A DNA stretch of 64,000 nucleotides from Coffea arabica (lineage: Eukaryota; Streptophyta; Magnoliopsida; Gentianales; Rubiaceae): contig NC_092312.1 of the NCBI RefSeq assembly GCF_036785885.1, positions 10,930,001 to 10,994,000 on the forward strand. Direction: 5' to 3'. Shown in pieces: positions 1-11,168 of this stretch (position 1 is its first letter; every line of letters starts with the position of its first letter). The notes below the pieces were generated by a model. That model did no database searches. It was not told the DNA's origin and worked only from the letters and a program-made list of their open reading frames with translations. A program made the position numbers and the translations under genes.

Positions 1-97
1 ATTTACTACTGGAATCAGAAAGATATTTCACTGAGAAAACAGATCTTTTTCTCAAATTAGCAACTTCTTTGATGGGAGCTTTATGCACCAAATTTAC

Positions 98-1680
98 CTT
101 GATGATAAAAAATTTTAGTTTCTACATTTTCCAGTGGTGAATTTGAGGCCAATGCCATTGGCACACCATGACCCCTTAAATGATTGATTAACCGGTTTGC
201 ACCAGGTTGAGCTTTAATATTGCACCACCTGCAATGATAAGAGGTGACATGTATTTCAGAGCTTGAATAAAAACTTAGGGACACCTAAAAACTAGAGATG
301 AATATACAAACGACACAGAAAAATCTTCCAAAAACAAAAATTAAGATGATAACTTTTTAAGAGCCTGCGCATTGTATCATTTAACAATAACAAGTATATT
401 ATGAGCCCTATGATAGAAGCAAATTGTCAGACTAAGTACAACTTCCAAAACCAACCTGACAGCAATATTGGAGAAAAGTATTTGTTGAATAAAGTGCAAC
501 ATATCAGAAAAAGAAATTCATACTAGGAGAATTTAATCATCACCTCCTCGAACTTAGTTGCTTAGTCAATAAAACTTCACAATAGTAAATGTCAAAAATG
601 TAATGTAACCGGAGACTATCTCCAGGTTATTCTTCTGTTTTTGAACATTCACCCAGGATGGTCTTCCAGAGGGGCGGGGGCTCTAGAACACTCAATGACC
701 AACTGATAAGAATTTACTTACAGATACAATGTGCATCATGTTTTACTCAAATTATTTGGCTGAAGAACATGGAATGCTACTGTTTACAAACAAAAGGAAG
801 TTGCTCCCTCTTAAGCCAGATGAAAAATTACTAGTCAACATAGTAAATTCAAGGCTATGTTTCTTTCTATCTAATATGTCAGATCAAAGTCAAAAAATAA
901 AGTCAAACACACTTGAAATAGTGACATTTTGTTTTTCTTTTTCCAAAGCCAAAAACATTGGCGAACATAATGCATAAAAGACTGGGTATACAGTGCCATT
1001 ACTGCTCAGAGAATATTGGATTAAGTTCAGCAAGAAATACATCAGGTGACATTGGAAGCTCATAATCTTCTACAACTGCAGCAGCAGCCTCCAGAGGTGT
1101 CTTTCCTACTATCCTATGAGCATTTCCCGCATCCCATTGCTTCCCGTACTTAACCAGGTGAACTTTTAAGATATCATTTACAATTCCATCTGTTCACAAA
1201 ATCAAACTCAAATTACAAAAGGAGTGAAATTAAAAAAAAAATGTTCACAAGACAATATCTGAAGCAAAACTTTCTAAACTCCCAAAGATGTTGATTGTTA
1301 CAAAAATGTGAAATAATTCTTTTACCATAAAAGCAGACAACAATGCGCAAAACCCAAAAAAAGGACAACAAAGACAAAATTCAGGCATTACAAGTGACCG
1401 ACATCTTCTATACTTGAGATAGCGAAGAGTATTGAACTTCTATGGCTACAAAGCACTTACATAATTAAGCAGAAACAGGAGGTCAAAATAATTCTTGTCT
1501 CATTAAACCATGATTAATCAGATGTACGCCACTAATTCTAAATTAAGGTGTTAAAGAATAGCATAAAAAGTGCAACAGTAATACAATAAAGAGCAAAAGC
1601 CCACCTGTGTTTAGAAGTGTACCGTCCAAATCCAGAATGACACCTAATACTAGCTTCCTTAGAGTTCTTGCCATTGACAT
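98..1680 (-). CDS. FMN/FHY: Bifunctional riboflavin kinase/FMN hydrolase, 5' part (partial)
   Basis: This plant enzyme has an N-terminal HAD-type FMN phosphatase domain and a C-terminal riboflavin kinase domain, so it both makes FMN and breaks it down. Three coding exons are visible, read right to left: 1605-1680, 1003-1189 and 98-228. All have GT-AG borders and matching phases. The start at 1680 gives MSMARTLRKL, like the family start, with an in-frame stop four codons upstream of nearby reading. HAD motif I (DLDGT, residues 17-21, Asp17 nucleophile and Asp19) is in exon 1, the cap region (KYGKQWD, VGKTP, VEDYELP) in exon 2, and motif II (ALASNS, Ser116) with PGANRLI in exon 3. The last exon stops at HQ plus one base, so the rest of the HAD domain and the whole kinase domain lie left of the window. 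Nothing seen is broken. Identification rests on family similarity recalled from memory. Confidence 0.85.
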
Positions 1681-3310
1681 AGGAACAGGTATGTACCAAC
1701 GTCAAATAATTATTTCTCCTAATCGTCTTGTCAACAGCAAACCTGAAATTCCGGTTGGGCAAAAAGCAAAATGACTCATCAAATTGTGTGCATCCTAAAC
1801 CAACAATAGAAATATTTCACTGAGGACAACCAGACGAACGAATGAATATATTAGCAGACATAAATAAATTCACACACGGTTAAACAGATGAGTCTGAGAT
1901 GAATGGGCATGTCACTGAACCTAATAACCATCTAAACAAAAATTTAAATCATCTGGATGAAATATCTTATTTTCATTATTTCTATCAAATTCTCTCTCAA
2001 CTTTTGAATCACTGGGAAAACTCATTATGCATTAAAAATTGCCTCCGAGCCCATTTGTTCTATTTGGATTGATGGCATTAGATTTGACAGAGGATTTCGA
2101 ATCTGGTCACTTGAAATACACATTGATTGGAGTGCAACGTTTGGGGAAAAAATTTGAATATTAAAAGATGATTTCAAATTCCAAAACACTAATTGTTCAG
2201 GAAAATAAACAAACACTTCATAGGCAGATTATTGAAAATCATCAGTAACAAGACTCTTGGATCCCAAGGCCAGCACCAAATCACACAACAACAATGCTGA
2301 CTTCCGTCTAGTCTTTAAAAGCAGAGAGATAGCACTACTTTGTGCTATGGAAAAAGGTGGGGAATCCAGGCTTGGGAGGAGATGGAGAGGGTGAGGAAAG
2401 GAAGGAGGAAAAGAAGAGACATGACTGAAATTGCAATCAAGAGAGCTCAGGGGCCCGCCACTTTCTGGAGAAATTTCAAATAACAGACTAGACAAGTGAA
2501 ATTGATATAAGCTGGCTTTTAAGTCCCAGAAGAAGTTTAACTTTGTTGTCCTCAAACACTATGCTATCCAACTCAGGATTATATGAATTGAGGATGTGAA
2601 ATCCAAATTAACTGAATTTCATCAATTTAAACAATGAGATGCTCCATTACTTGCTTCAACAATGGAACATTAAAAAAGAAACTAAATCATTCTAAAATAA
2701 AACGTTAACACAGTTTTTTTTTTATTTACTTCTAAGCTAGAATGAATATTTACCAAATTATATTACTACTAATTACCTGAAGGTAATCAAGAAAACATTT
2801 TTAGCATAAAAATTCAGGAAACAGAAATAGGATAAAACTAAACTAAATTAGGAAGAAAGAATATAACAAGATAGGATACCGGCCAACTGTTCATGTCCTC
2901 AGTAGCAATCTAAATTGATCATCAAAAATAACCAACGGAAATCCCAAATCATAAGTAATAATCTGCTTTTAATACCACCATTTAAGCTAAGGATTGAAGA
3001 TTCGGATTAAAGTCTACCTTCTCATGAATTTCGAATTAGAAAGAAAAATAAATTAAGATCAATCAATTTTTACAAGCAAATATGAGAAATCAGAGAAATT
3101 AACCCAAAAAAATTCTCTAAGTTACAGTGAGAAAATAGAAGAATTACTTCAATTTGCCTCAAGGGCTCAGTGTTGAGGAGGACAAGAGAAATTTACGAAT
3201 AATCCGACCAAGAAAGTTTTTTTCGTGTGGAGTAGGGCAAAGAAAGTACGAGGCTAGCGGAGCAGGAGCAGAAGTTTAGCAGTGACGTTTGGCACTTGAG
3301 CTTGGTGCTG
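1681..3310 (-). other. Leader and 5' region of the riboflavin kinase/FMN hydrolase gene
   Basis: No coding exon is recognisable here. The stretch is AT-rich and probably holds the 5' untranslated region, possibly with a leader intron, because the nearest TATA-like motif is about 1.7 kb upstream of the start codon. Exact leader exons cannot be set from sequence alone. Confidence 0.4.
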
Positions 3311-3344
3311 CTGCGTTATTCAAAAAGCTTCCTGCCGCTGCGTC

Positions 3345-3357
3345 GTTTATATATGTA
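3345..3357 (-). promoter_or_regulatory. Possible TATA box of the riboflavin kinase/FMN hydrolase gene
   Basis: On the minus strand the sequence reads ACATATATAAACG, a good plant TATA box, set in an otherwise GC-richer stretch (3290-3400). It faces the FMN hydrolase gene. The assignment is positional only. Confidence 0.35.
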
Positions 3358-5399
3358 ACGGGGACCTGAGACGTCGATGCTAATTGCCATCTCCGGTTTG
3401 TTTGGGTTATATTTTATTTTAGACCCCTACAAACTTATCCACGTGAAAAATATCCCCACCATATCCTAATCTGATGAATTTTCGAATATCAGAAATTAAT
3501 CTAATAGATAAACAAAGAATTAAACAAATAAAATACAACGAAACTCAAAAATAAAGAAAATTTTCGTCTTCACAAATCCCCAAAGAGTAGAGAGTCGCCT
3601 ATGTTGTCACAGTGTCACCTAGACTTATGTCACCTATGCTGTCACCTAGACTTACATGACGAGATAGATTTACTAATTGATTAAAATGAAAAAGAGGTAG
3701 CTACTTTTGATTTTCTCTAATTTTTTTTAGCTCTTCGTGTGCTGTTTTATACTTATATATGTTTTCATTTGTATTCAATTTTAAATATGACTAGCAGTTT
3801 TAGCTCTACAATTCCTAACCACCTTGGGCATGTTTACAATTTTTTTGAAAAATTGAGTAGTAAATGTGCAACAAGGATCCTAAAATCTCTTTGTTTTAAT
3901 AATAATAATAATAATGCTATTTTTAATTCTCTTCTGTGATTGTTAATGCTGAATATGCTTTTGATGATGACTTCACTTTCTTTTCTTTTTTTATCCTTTT
4001 CTGCTTTCTTTTGTTTCTTTTCTGTAGTTGAAGATTTGGCTAGGACTCAAAGTCATAAGGTTGAACCTCTTTATTTGTTATTAATATCTGTCTTGTTCGA
4101 CCAAAAAGAATGAAGTCCAGCATATCAATTGTTACTTTACTACTTTGTATTATCATTTGTACTATTTATTGTAAGGCCTTTGTGGTATATATTTAGTGAA
4201 TGAAATAAGAATAATGGTCACAAAAAATAAATATGTGGGCAATTTTCTAACCAATTCAATTGAAGTCTCAAACATGGCTCTCGAATGTGCTAACTCATGC
4301 GACAATTTAGCCGTGCAAGTTTTTAATAATCCCACTTTTAGTTGGCAACAATTATGCAGACAGCGCTAGAAAAAGATGGAAAAAATTGTGCATACAATTT
4401 TGCAAGACCACTAGCACATACATATATCTTGATGAATTTTAAGGAACCGCAGAATTTCTATCTAATTTAGTGTGAACTTCAATTCTTATTAGAAAAATGT
4501 GCAATATATGTCGAGCAAATTCGTAATTACCACAATTTATTGAGTTTCATATGGTTGAGAATTGAAAAGGGATCTTGCAGATTGAACATAGAGCATTAGC
4601 AGAACGCAGGGGATTCAATGTCTGCTACAAGTTTTTTAAAAACTTTAGCTACAATAACCTCAAAAAACTTTTCAGGGTTTTTAAACTATACATTTCAAAA
4701 TATATATAAAAAAAAACATACTTCAAAATTTTTTTTAAAAATTCTACAATAAACTACAGTAAAGTTTTACACAAGCACATAAAAAACTCACGTTCCAAAC
4801 GGGGGATAAAAGGCACATAATTAGCTAACAACGTTAAAATTCAAATTATAAAGTCCTAATGACATCATGCAATTCTAACACAACTAATTTATACGAACCC
4901 ACACGAACGGCATATCTCTGTTACAAGGTTACAGACTTGCATGGTGAATTACAATGATTTGAGTTGGCGTTTTCTATCCCAAATGTTTAAAATTTGGATC
5001 AATATAGTCCCATAAATTTTGAATAGTTATATATAATGTTTTAAGATAAAATAGAATCAAATATACGGCATAGATATTCTAAAATCCCTAAATAAATCGA
5101 AACATGGAAAATCTGCACTTAAATCATAGCAGTGTCGCAAACAAGTTTAGTGTGCCACATATCAGACCTTGACAACTAAAGTTCAAGAGAAAAACCACAC
5201 GGCATATACAAGTAAATTAATTTAATCTAATCACAAGACTCAGGGCCCGACGAAAATTGCTGCTTGTCGGGACGATCTAGGATAATTTATCAAGGTTTGA
5301 GCTACCTCGGCAAATCACCAAGTGTAGAGCATCTTCTCATCAATCCATCACCTTCAATAACTAATTCTTCCAAAATATTTGCATTGGAAAGTAGAAATT
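3358..5399. other. Intergenic, AT-rich, no gene seen
   Basis: No convincing gene. Around 3600-3660 there are short repeats of GTCACCTA-type words. The stretch 4620-4805 (TACAGTAAAG near the right end, GTTCCAAACG at the border) resembles the MITE remnants found again near 59.6 and 60.8 kb, but no clear terminal inverted repeats were found. Confidence 0.4.
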
Positions 5400-6130
5400 T
5401 TATTGGCCCCAGATAGAATGCCAGCTGTTCTTTTTCTCTTTTGTGTACGAGTCTATGTAAAATTTGCAAGCTTGACTGTTTTTAGACGAAGAAGAAACAA
5501 GTTGTTGGACATCCATCCTTGAGACGTCCGTCCAGAATCTCTCCCAATCGATGTCCACAGATTTAACAGCTTCAGAGGATAAAGCAAGAAACCTTCTTGA
5601 GAAATATGATTGATTATGAAGTGCTCCATTCACCATCAAATGCTGAAGAGAGAAGAAATACAACGGATCTGAAGGAAGTGCAAGAATTCGTGGACCACAA
5701 ACATTTCGCAAGCTAATCCTCTATAGGGAGTTAAAAAGAAAGTTCATAAAACTGCCCAATAATTAAAATGATTAGGCTGGTTGAGTTTATAATCAAACTT
5801 TCAAGCTCAATTTGTGTTAGCATGAGCCATCTCCAGGGATTCCAACGCGGCACAAGTAGATAATATCTTCTCAATCGAACCCCCCCCCCCCTGCAGCCGT
5901 ACATGTTTTACTGATAATCTCCTGAGAGATTTCCATTTGATCATGCTAGAAGCAGATGGTATTTCCCACCTTTTCAATCTCAACGATTTCGAACTTGAAG
6001 CAAGGAATAGATGGCTTGGCAACACATAATCATCAGCCCCGTATGCATGGCTGCTGTTTAAATTTAAAGAAAAGTTCTCAACGTTGTTTTCGGAAACAAA
6101 TTCAACACAGCGATCAACACATTTTTCCAA
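5400..6130 (-). pseudogene. F-box/LRR (FBD-type) protein relic
   Basis: Two open segments look like consecutive pieces of a plant F-box/leucine-rich-repeat protein. The first (6130 down to 5807) has the pattern of this family: a DRCVEF segment, NVENFSLNLN, a YVLPSHLF segment, SKSLRLKRW, then WKSLRRLSVKHV and ALESLEMAHA. The second (5711 down to 5400) continues with LRNVCGPRILAL and further LRR-like text. About 100 bases with stops and no obvious splice sites separate them. The reading frame of the first piece is preceded by a stop and has no ATG; the F-box itself (about 130 residues) is absent. A run of C (5881-5892) lies inside the coding part and adds glycines. I read this as a truncated, frameshifted relic. 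Confidence 0.6.
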
Positions 6131-6363
6131 AAGTTACTTTCCTGGCTTGTCTCCTTTGAACTTCTCGCTTCTTTTGCAGCCGTAGCACTCCCACCGCCGG
6201 CCGGCCAGGGTGTCTCTCTGGTTTTTCATTAGAGTTCCGAGTTGTATTTAGGCTATGCCTTGGGAACTACGGTTGTTTGCCCTTTGGCCATTTACTTTGG
6301 AGAGTCCAAAACATAAGTCACACAAATTTGTGAGTGTTAAATTTTCAACTCTTAACAAGATGG

Positions 6364-6435
6364 GTCGTTGTAGTATAGTGGTGAGTATTCCCGCCTGTCA
6401 CGCGGGTGACCCGGGTTCGATCCCCGGCAACGGCG
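6364..6435 (+). tRNA. tRNA-Asp (anticodon GUC), copy 1
   Basis: A 72-base cloverleaf. The acceptor stem GTCGTTG pairs with CAACGGC, followed by discriminator G. The D-arm holds box A (TAGTATAGTGG), the anticodon arm is CCGCCTGTCACGCGG with anticodon GTC, and the T-arm holds box B (GGTTCGATCC). No intron. A short T-run (6442-6445) follows and could end RNA polymerase III transcription. All stems are complete, so this copy looks functional. Confidence 0.97.
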
Positions 6436-6445
6436 ATTTACTTTT

Positions 6446-6589
6446 ACATCCATCATACATTTTTCTTTTGTAGGAATTGAGAGTGTGTTTGATAAAATTG
6501 AAATTTAAAATTTAAAGACATCCATCATACATTTTTCTTTTGTAGGAATTGAGAGTGTGTTTGATAAAATTGAAATTTAAAATTTAAAG
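6446..6589 (+). repeat. Perfect 72-bp tandem duplication
   Basis: Bases 6446-6517 are repeated exactly at 6518-6589. The unit starts ACATCCATCATACATTTTTC and includes the left end of the adjacent MITE (GTGTTTGATAAAATTG). With no mismatch between the copies, the event is recent. Confidence 0.95.
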
Positions 6590-6860
6590 TGATAAAACTG
6601 AAGTCTGAAATCTAAAATTTGAAATATGAATCCATTAAGTTATTACATTATTAAGTTGTAAATCGATACATTTGAATATATATCACATTAAATGATAAGT
6701 GAATAGTTTATCACTTATTTTTTGGAGCAAGTTTTGCCTACAAAATTTAGCGTCACTTAATTAATTTAGATATTCAATTTTTCTTTATCAAATACGTCTA
6801 AACATATTAAGATTCGAATCCATTAAATTTAAATATTAAATTAAGCTATCAAATAAGGCC
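6485..6860. mobile_element. MITE, copy A of a family also at 14.4 kb
   Basis: The element runs from GTGTTTGATAAAATTG to CTATCAAATAAGGCC, so its ends are short inverted repeats around TTTGATA/TATCAAA. Interior blocks (CATTTGAATATATATCACATTAA, shortened here to the shared CATTTGAATATATAT; TTTTGCCTA; TTAATTAATTTAGATATTC) match the copy at 14416-14704. It has no coding capacity. Its left end is doubled by the 72-bp duplication. The small size and inverted ends suggest a hAT-type MITE; a target duplication was not identified. Confidence 0.6.
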
Positions 6861-7084
6861 TAAATCCGGATTATTGTAAGTTAGTGACTATATACTACTT
6901 TTTTTTCCTATACACCCCCAAACAAAAACTGTCTTTTCTGCTAGTTATCTGCACATTCTGGTGTTGTTGGGCCTAAACTCCTGGTTAGGTTATGCCCTGG
7001 GAACTACGGTTGTTTGTCCTTTGGCCCTAAAACCTAAGTCAAACAGGTTTGTGAGTGTTAAATTTTTAAGTTTTAGCAACACCA

Positions 7085-7156
7085 ATCGTTGTAGTATAGT
7101 GGTGAGTATTCCCGCCTGTCACGCGGGTGACCCGGGTTCGATCCCCGGCAACGGCG
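7085..7156 (+). tRNA. tRNA-Asp (anticodon GUC), copy 2, mismatch at 1:72
   Basis: It is identical to copy 1 through the D, anticodon and T arms, with anticodon GTC and intact boxes A and B. The first base is A instead of G, so position 1 cannot pair with C72 and the acceptor stem opens with an A-C mismatch. A T-run follows at 7162-7165. It may still be transcribed, because the internal promoters are intact, but RNase P trimming and charging could be impaired. It is a possible early pseudogene. Confidence 0.9.
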
Positions 7157-7256
7157 ATTTGCTTTTGCACCCTTGGGTGAAAGAGATTGTTACACATGTA
7201 GTGGTTTTTCCTTGTCAGTCACAGGATTTTTTTGCTGATACATTGATCTGGAACTG

Positions 7257-8006
7257 AGTAGATAACAGCATAAACTAATGTAACATCAGATCAAGTGAAT
7301 AATCTCATCTAGGCTATCCTGATCTTATTCCAAAAAAATCTAGTTTATGAGACATAAATCTGGGAACATGGCTTGCAGACATAAGACACTCCACTGCATA
7401 TCCCATTGAAATTAAAGCTGGAGACGACAATGGCCCTTTATTGTGTGAAGGTCTTTTAACACCAAGCATAAGCCAGAAACATTTTTTTATCATGAGGATT
7501 TATTCTTAAGGTTTGCTGAAAGGGAAGAGAAATTACGCACCAATATAAGTTCCTATTTTTCTTCTTCGTCCAGGGTTTGTTTTATTTCAGTTTTGCTTTT
7601 TTGATGTGTGCTCCAATTTGTCAGAAAAAAATTGGAAAATCTCCTTATCGATATCATTCTCACCTAGTCAATAGCAAAGAATATTGACACGGAAATCTGA
7701 AAGTAAGCAGCTGCACTAGCACATATAACAGGTCGAGTATGCGTTAGTTAAGTTCCAGAGAAATACTATGCTCTGAGAGAGGATCTTTTAATGTAAATGT
7801 AAGGACACTAGAAGAATATGTTGACATGGAAATCTACAATTAAGCAAGAGAACTGCCGGAATGAATGATCTCAATGGTTGCTCTTGGAAGGATATAGGGC
7901 TAAGTAGATAAAGATCAAGTAATAAAATCCTGATCTTTTTCCAACAGAATCTTTTATATTTTTTTCAATAAAAGCATGCAGACGCCACTCCATTGTCCCC
8001 CTTTGT
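7257..8006. other. 3' flank of the motor-less myosin gene; nothing else seen
   Basis: AT-rich non-coding sequence between the second tRNA and the stop codon of the minus-strand gene. It probably contains that gene's 3' untranslated region. No other gene is supported. Confidence 0.5.
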
Positions 8007-8908
8007 TTATCTTCCCCACCATTTCTTATGACTATTTTTCCCTGTTTCAGAGTTGCCAAGCTTCTTGATTGTGGTTTTTGCTACCATCAACTTATTCTTG
8101 AAGTCTTTCTTCCAAGTTTTAAACTTGAACTTCAGTCTCTCGAGCTCCTCTTCTGGATTGGTGCTAGAAGCCATCCTTCCAGGTTCAATGTGAATAAAGA
8201 TTCCAGTATCTTCATCCAAAATCCCTTTCTCATGATCAATGAGCTGATCAGAATTTGATCTGCCATTTAATTGAAACCTAGATGTAGGTGATGGATCAGG
8301 TGCATCTTCGTCCTGAATTTCAGGTAAAGCCAAAAGTAGGCCGAGTTTGCCCACAGCATGTTTAGAAGAGCTCTTTTTAGTTGCTAGATTCATCTGCAAT
8401 AATATACAAACCAAGATGCTTGTCATCAGAAACATTTGCCTACTTTCCCTCAGTTTCTTGATGCATAAAATTTTCATAGGGCATCATTTTCTCAGAAGGC
8501 AGCCTAAGGGAGGGAGTTGTCTAAGTGCAGTACAAGTTTATTGCGTATTCCAGTTCCTTACTTAGCTACTCTTGAAATAAATAAAATACCAACCTGTACA
8601 TATTGAAGTCATCCAAGTCAGATATCATATGACATTCTGATGACAAAATCAGAATCAGATACTAATTTAGCAAGCTAATAGGTTTTATTGGGATTAGGAG
8701 AATGATTTACTCAGAAGAGAAAAGAAGATTCCAAAGGTCTCTTGCATATTTGTATTTTCTGCCAAGTGATACGACACTCAGGTCATCCATAGTGAACTTT
8801 GTATTGCCTAAATCGCTATGAGATGCTAATGTTATAAGGCATCAGGTTCTATTTGTCACGGGCAACCATATGTAATTTGAAAAGGGTGATTCCCACACAC
8901 GCACTCAG

Positions 8909-8961
<53 letters not shown>

Positions 8962-11168
8962 CTGAAACTCACTTGCATAGATGTTAACTGATCTTGCCAT
9001 GTCTTCTCCATCAATTTCATTTTTGTCTCATATTGCTGCCTTTTTCTCTCGTGTTGCTTTATTTGTAGCTTTAAGGTGGCATTTTCCTCTTTCTTCTTGT
9101 CTAATAAGGCCTCTGTTTTCAGAACTCGTCTTTGTAGATCAACTAAAACCGAGTATGGAACCATAATTTGATCCTGACAACAAAAAGACCGAATGCGTCT
9201 ATCACGCTTCCCATGGAAATCACAATCTACCATTGAACTAGTAATATGAAATGGCAGGATAGCTTTATTAGATAACATTTTGGATTATGAGATACGCTAT
9301 ATCAAAATGCAGATCACCAAAACAGGATTGAGGACAGTGGCTATGATAGTAAGAACAAAAATACCTTATTTTCTAGGTTTTTCACATTCCTTGCTTCCTC
9401 ATTGAACTGTCTCTCTCTTTTGTCTGTGGAATTGTAGTGCCTCCATGCCAACCAACCACGGATGCCTGAAATGCAAATTAGCCATCAAGGCATATTGCCT
9501 AACAACACAAATGAATTCTCATCCAAAATTCACATTTTCTTACTTGCTTGCAAGAATATTGCTGCCTGATCCTTTTCGTCTAACATGGTACTTCTGAGCT
9601 GACTTTTTACACATTTCTGTATGGCTCGAATGGCTTTCATTTTTTTCATGAAACATATTCTTGCATTTTCACCACGAACAACTGCAATGCAACACAAAAT
9701 TGAGTTAGGGATCCCAAAGTGATGTTTTCTTGACTTCAAAAGTTCTCAGCATCGGCATTTTTGCACGTAATATGAAATTCCTGAGTTTTTCCACAATAGC
9801 TCTAAAGGACGTTCGGGACTAGCATCTTAGAAGAGATAAACATGAAAAAACTATTCTGAAGAAAAACATTCAGGCATTCTGAGTAGAAGAAAAGATGACA
9901 ACACTTGCATGATTGCAGTGTAATTACTCCTATTTTAAGCTCATCATACTGGCAGCAGGTTTGACGACCATGCAGGCGTTTCCCCAGCATCCACTGCAGT
10001 GCTATTTCCTTTGCCTCGTCAAAGTTACCAACCTAAAAGTTACTTATTTTGTATCAGAAAACAGAAAATGTTTGTAGAAGTAACTGATTCATAGAAAGTA
10101 CAAAAACATAAACGCTAAAACAAGTCATGCATCAGACTTTTGTTTCTCGCGACAAAATCTCAAGAAAAATATTAGGATTGGAAAAGATGATTTCCATGTT
10201 CTTAGTCACGTTTGCAGTTCTTTGCCCAGCAGCAGAGACAGTTTAGTGTTTGTAAATATCTCATGTTGTTAAAGTTTGCAGTAAATGATGGATGAGAACA
10301 AAAGGTGATCTTTTGATGATTAAATTGAACAGCTAGAACGAGAAACAAGTTAAATCCATGTAACATAAAGATAATTCAACAAGTTATAAGACATGAATTT
10401 ACCGAAGTATAAGTTAGATCCGATAAGGATCCTTTAAATACATAGATAAACATACTTCTTGTGGGATTGCCTTGTCCGTCCCAGCAACAACAATAACTTA
10501 GAATCACAGTCACTATGCCGTTTTTACTTGGATAATCTGTCTGACGACCAACGCTAAGGGCATCAGGCATGAAGATCACAATTTTAAAATTCCTGCTACT
10601 GTCGATAGTAATTAGGAATGAACGCATGCTCTTTTATCATAGCCTAAACAAGTAATCGAGAAAGAAATATAGTCTAATCGTTCACATTAAACAATATACA
10701 CACCAAAAGAAAACTCAGACGGCCAACTTAAAAAATTAAACTGATGTATGCAGAAAGCAAGCTAATTGGAACGTAAGCAGCCAAAATTATCAGTGTATTA
10801 GCGCACTATACCTTATCTGCATTACCATTTTCTTGGTTTCCGTGGCCACATCCCGCAAGCGAGCCATTCGCAGACTCAACTACAAATGCTGGTGCTCCCA
10901 CATCAGGCCTTTCTGCAGACTCAAAAGAATCACCGCTCATTGCTCTTCTTCTCCCAATCATCCTCTCTTCACAACTTAAAGTGATATCTAGATCACTTTT
11001 CTGGGAGCTAAGTGATAGTTGCCTTCTTGACCGAGGCAGCCGAGCCCTGATTACTGGACGAGTTGGTAAAGCAGGAGGCTCATCCGCTGGCTGATCCTCC
11101 ATTTGCTGGAGTTGTTTCAGCATAAGCTCGAGGGAGCTAGGAGTCACCATTGTGTTTGTTGCAGGCAT
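8007..11168 (-). CDS. Class VIII myosin-like protein lacking the motor domain
   Basis: Six exons (10812-11168, 9909-10032, 9544-9681, 9365-9465, 8973-9173, 8007-8393) join in one frame: 1308 nt, 435 residues. Residues 1-119 match the N-terminal extension of plant class VIII myosins (SSLELMLKQL, PPALPTRP, RARLPRSRRQL). Residues 120-240 hold degenerate IQ motifs (ITLQSFVRGENARICF, AIQKCVKSQLRS, FLQASIRGWLAWRHY). Residues 250-306 form the coiled coil typical of the family (SVLVDLQRRVLKTEA, WQDQLTSMQ). Residues 308-435 are the basic tail. The motor of about 700 residues is missing: exon 1 splices in phase 0 to the IQ exon across a 779-base intron with no P-loop or other motor motif. Intron 2 uses a GC donor (GCAAGT). 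If expressed, it could bind calmodulin-like light chains and dimerise or bind cargo without moving on actin. Alternatively it is a decaying gene that happens to keep its frame. Confidence 0.72.
8911..8960. repeat. Compound microsatellite (TA)n-(GA)n
   Basis: About 24 bases of TA followed by about 26 bases of GA, lying in intron 5 of the motor-less myosin gene a dozen bases past the splice donor at 8972. Confidence 0.95.

Larger units (their letters stand above)
6250..7160 (+). repeat. Tandem segmental duplication carrying two tRNA-Asp genes
   Basis: The sequence from 6250 to about 6440 (AGGCTATGCC, GGGAACTACGGTTGTTTG, then the tRNA) recurs diverged at 6987 to about 7160, 721 bases downstream measured between tRNAs. 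The copies share about 110 bases of 5' flank, including GTGAGTGTTAAATTTT, plus the tRNA and about 20 bases after it. The space between them is mostly filled by a MITE. The duplication therefore covered a small tRNA cassette and was later split by, or accompanied by, the insertion. Confidence 0.8.

Noticed and set aside
729-977. 82-residue open frame, plus strand
   Set aside because: It lies in intron 2 of the minus-strand FMN hydrolase gene and shows no family or codon signal.
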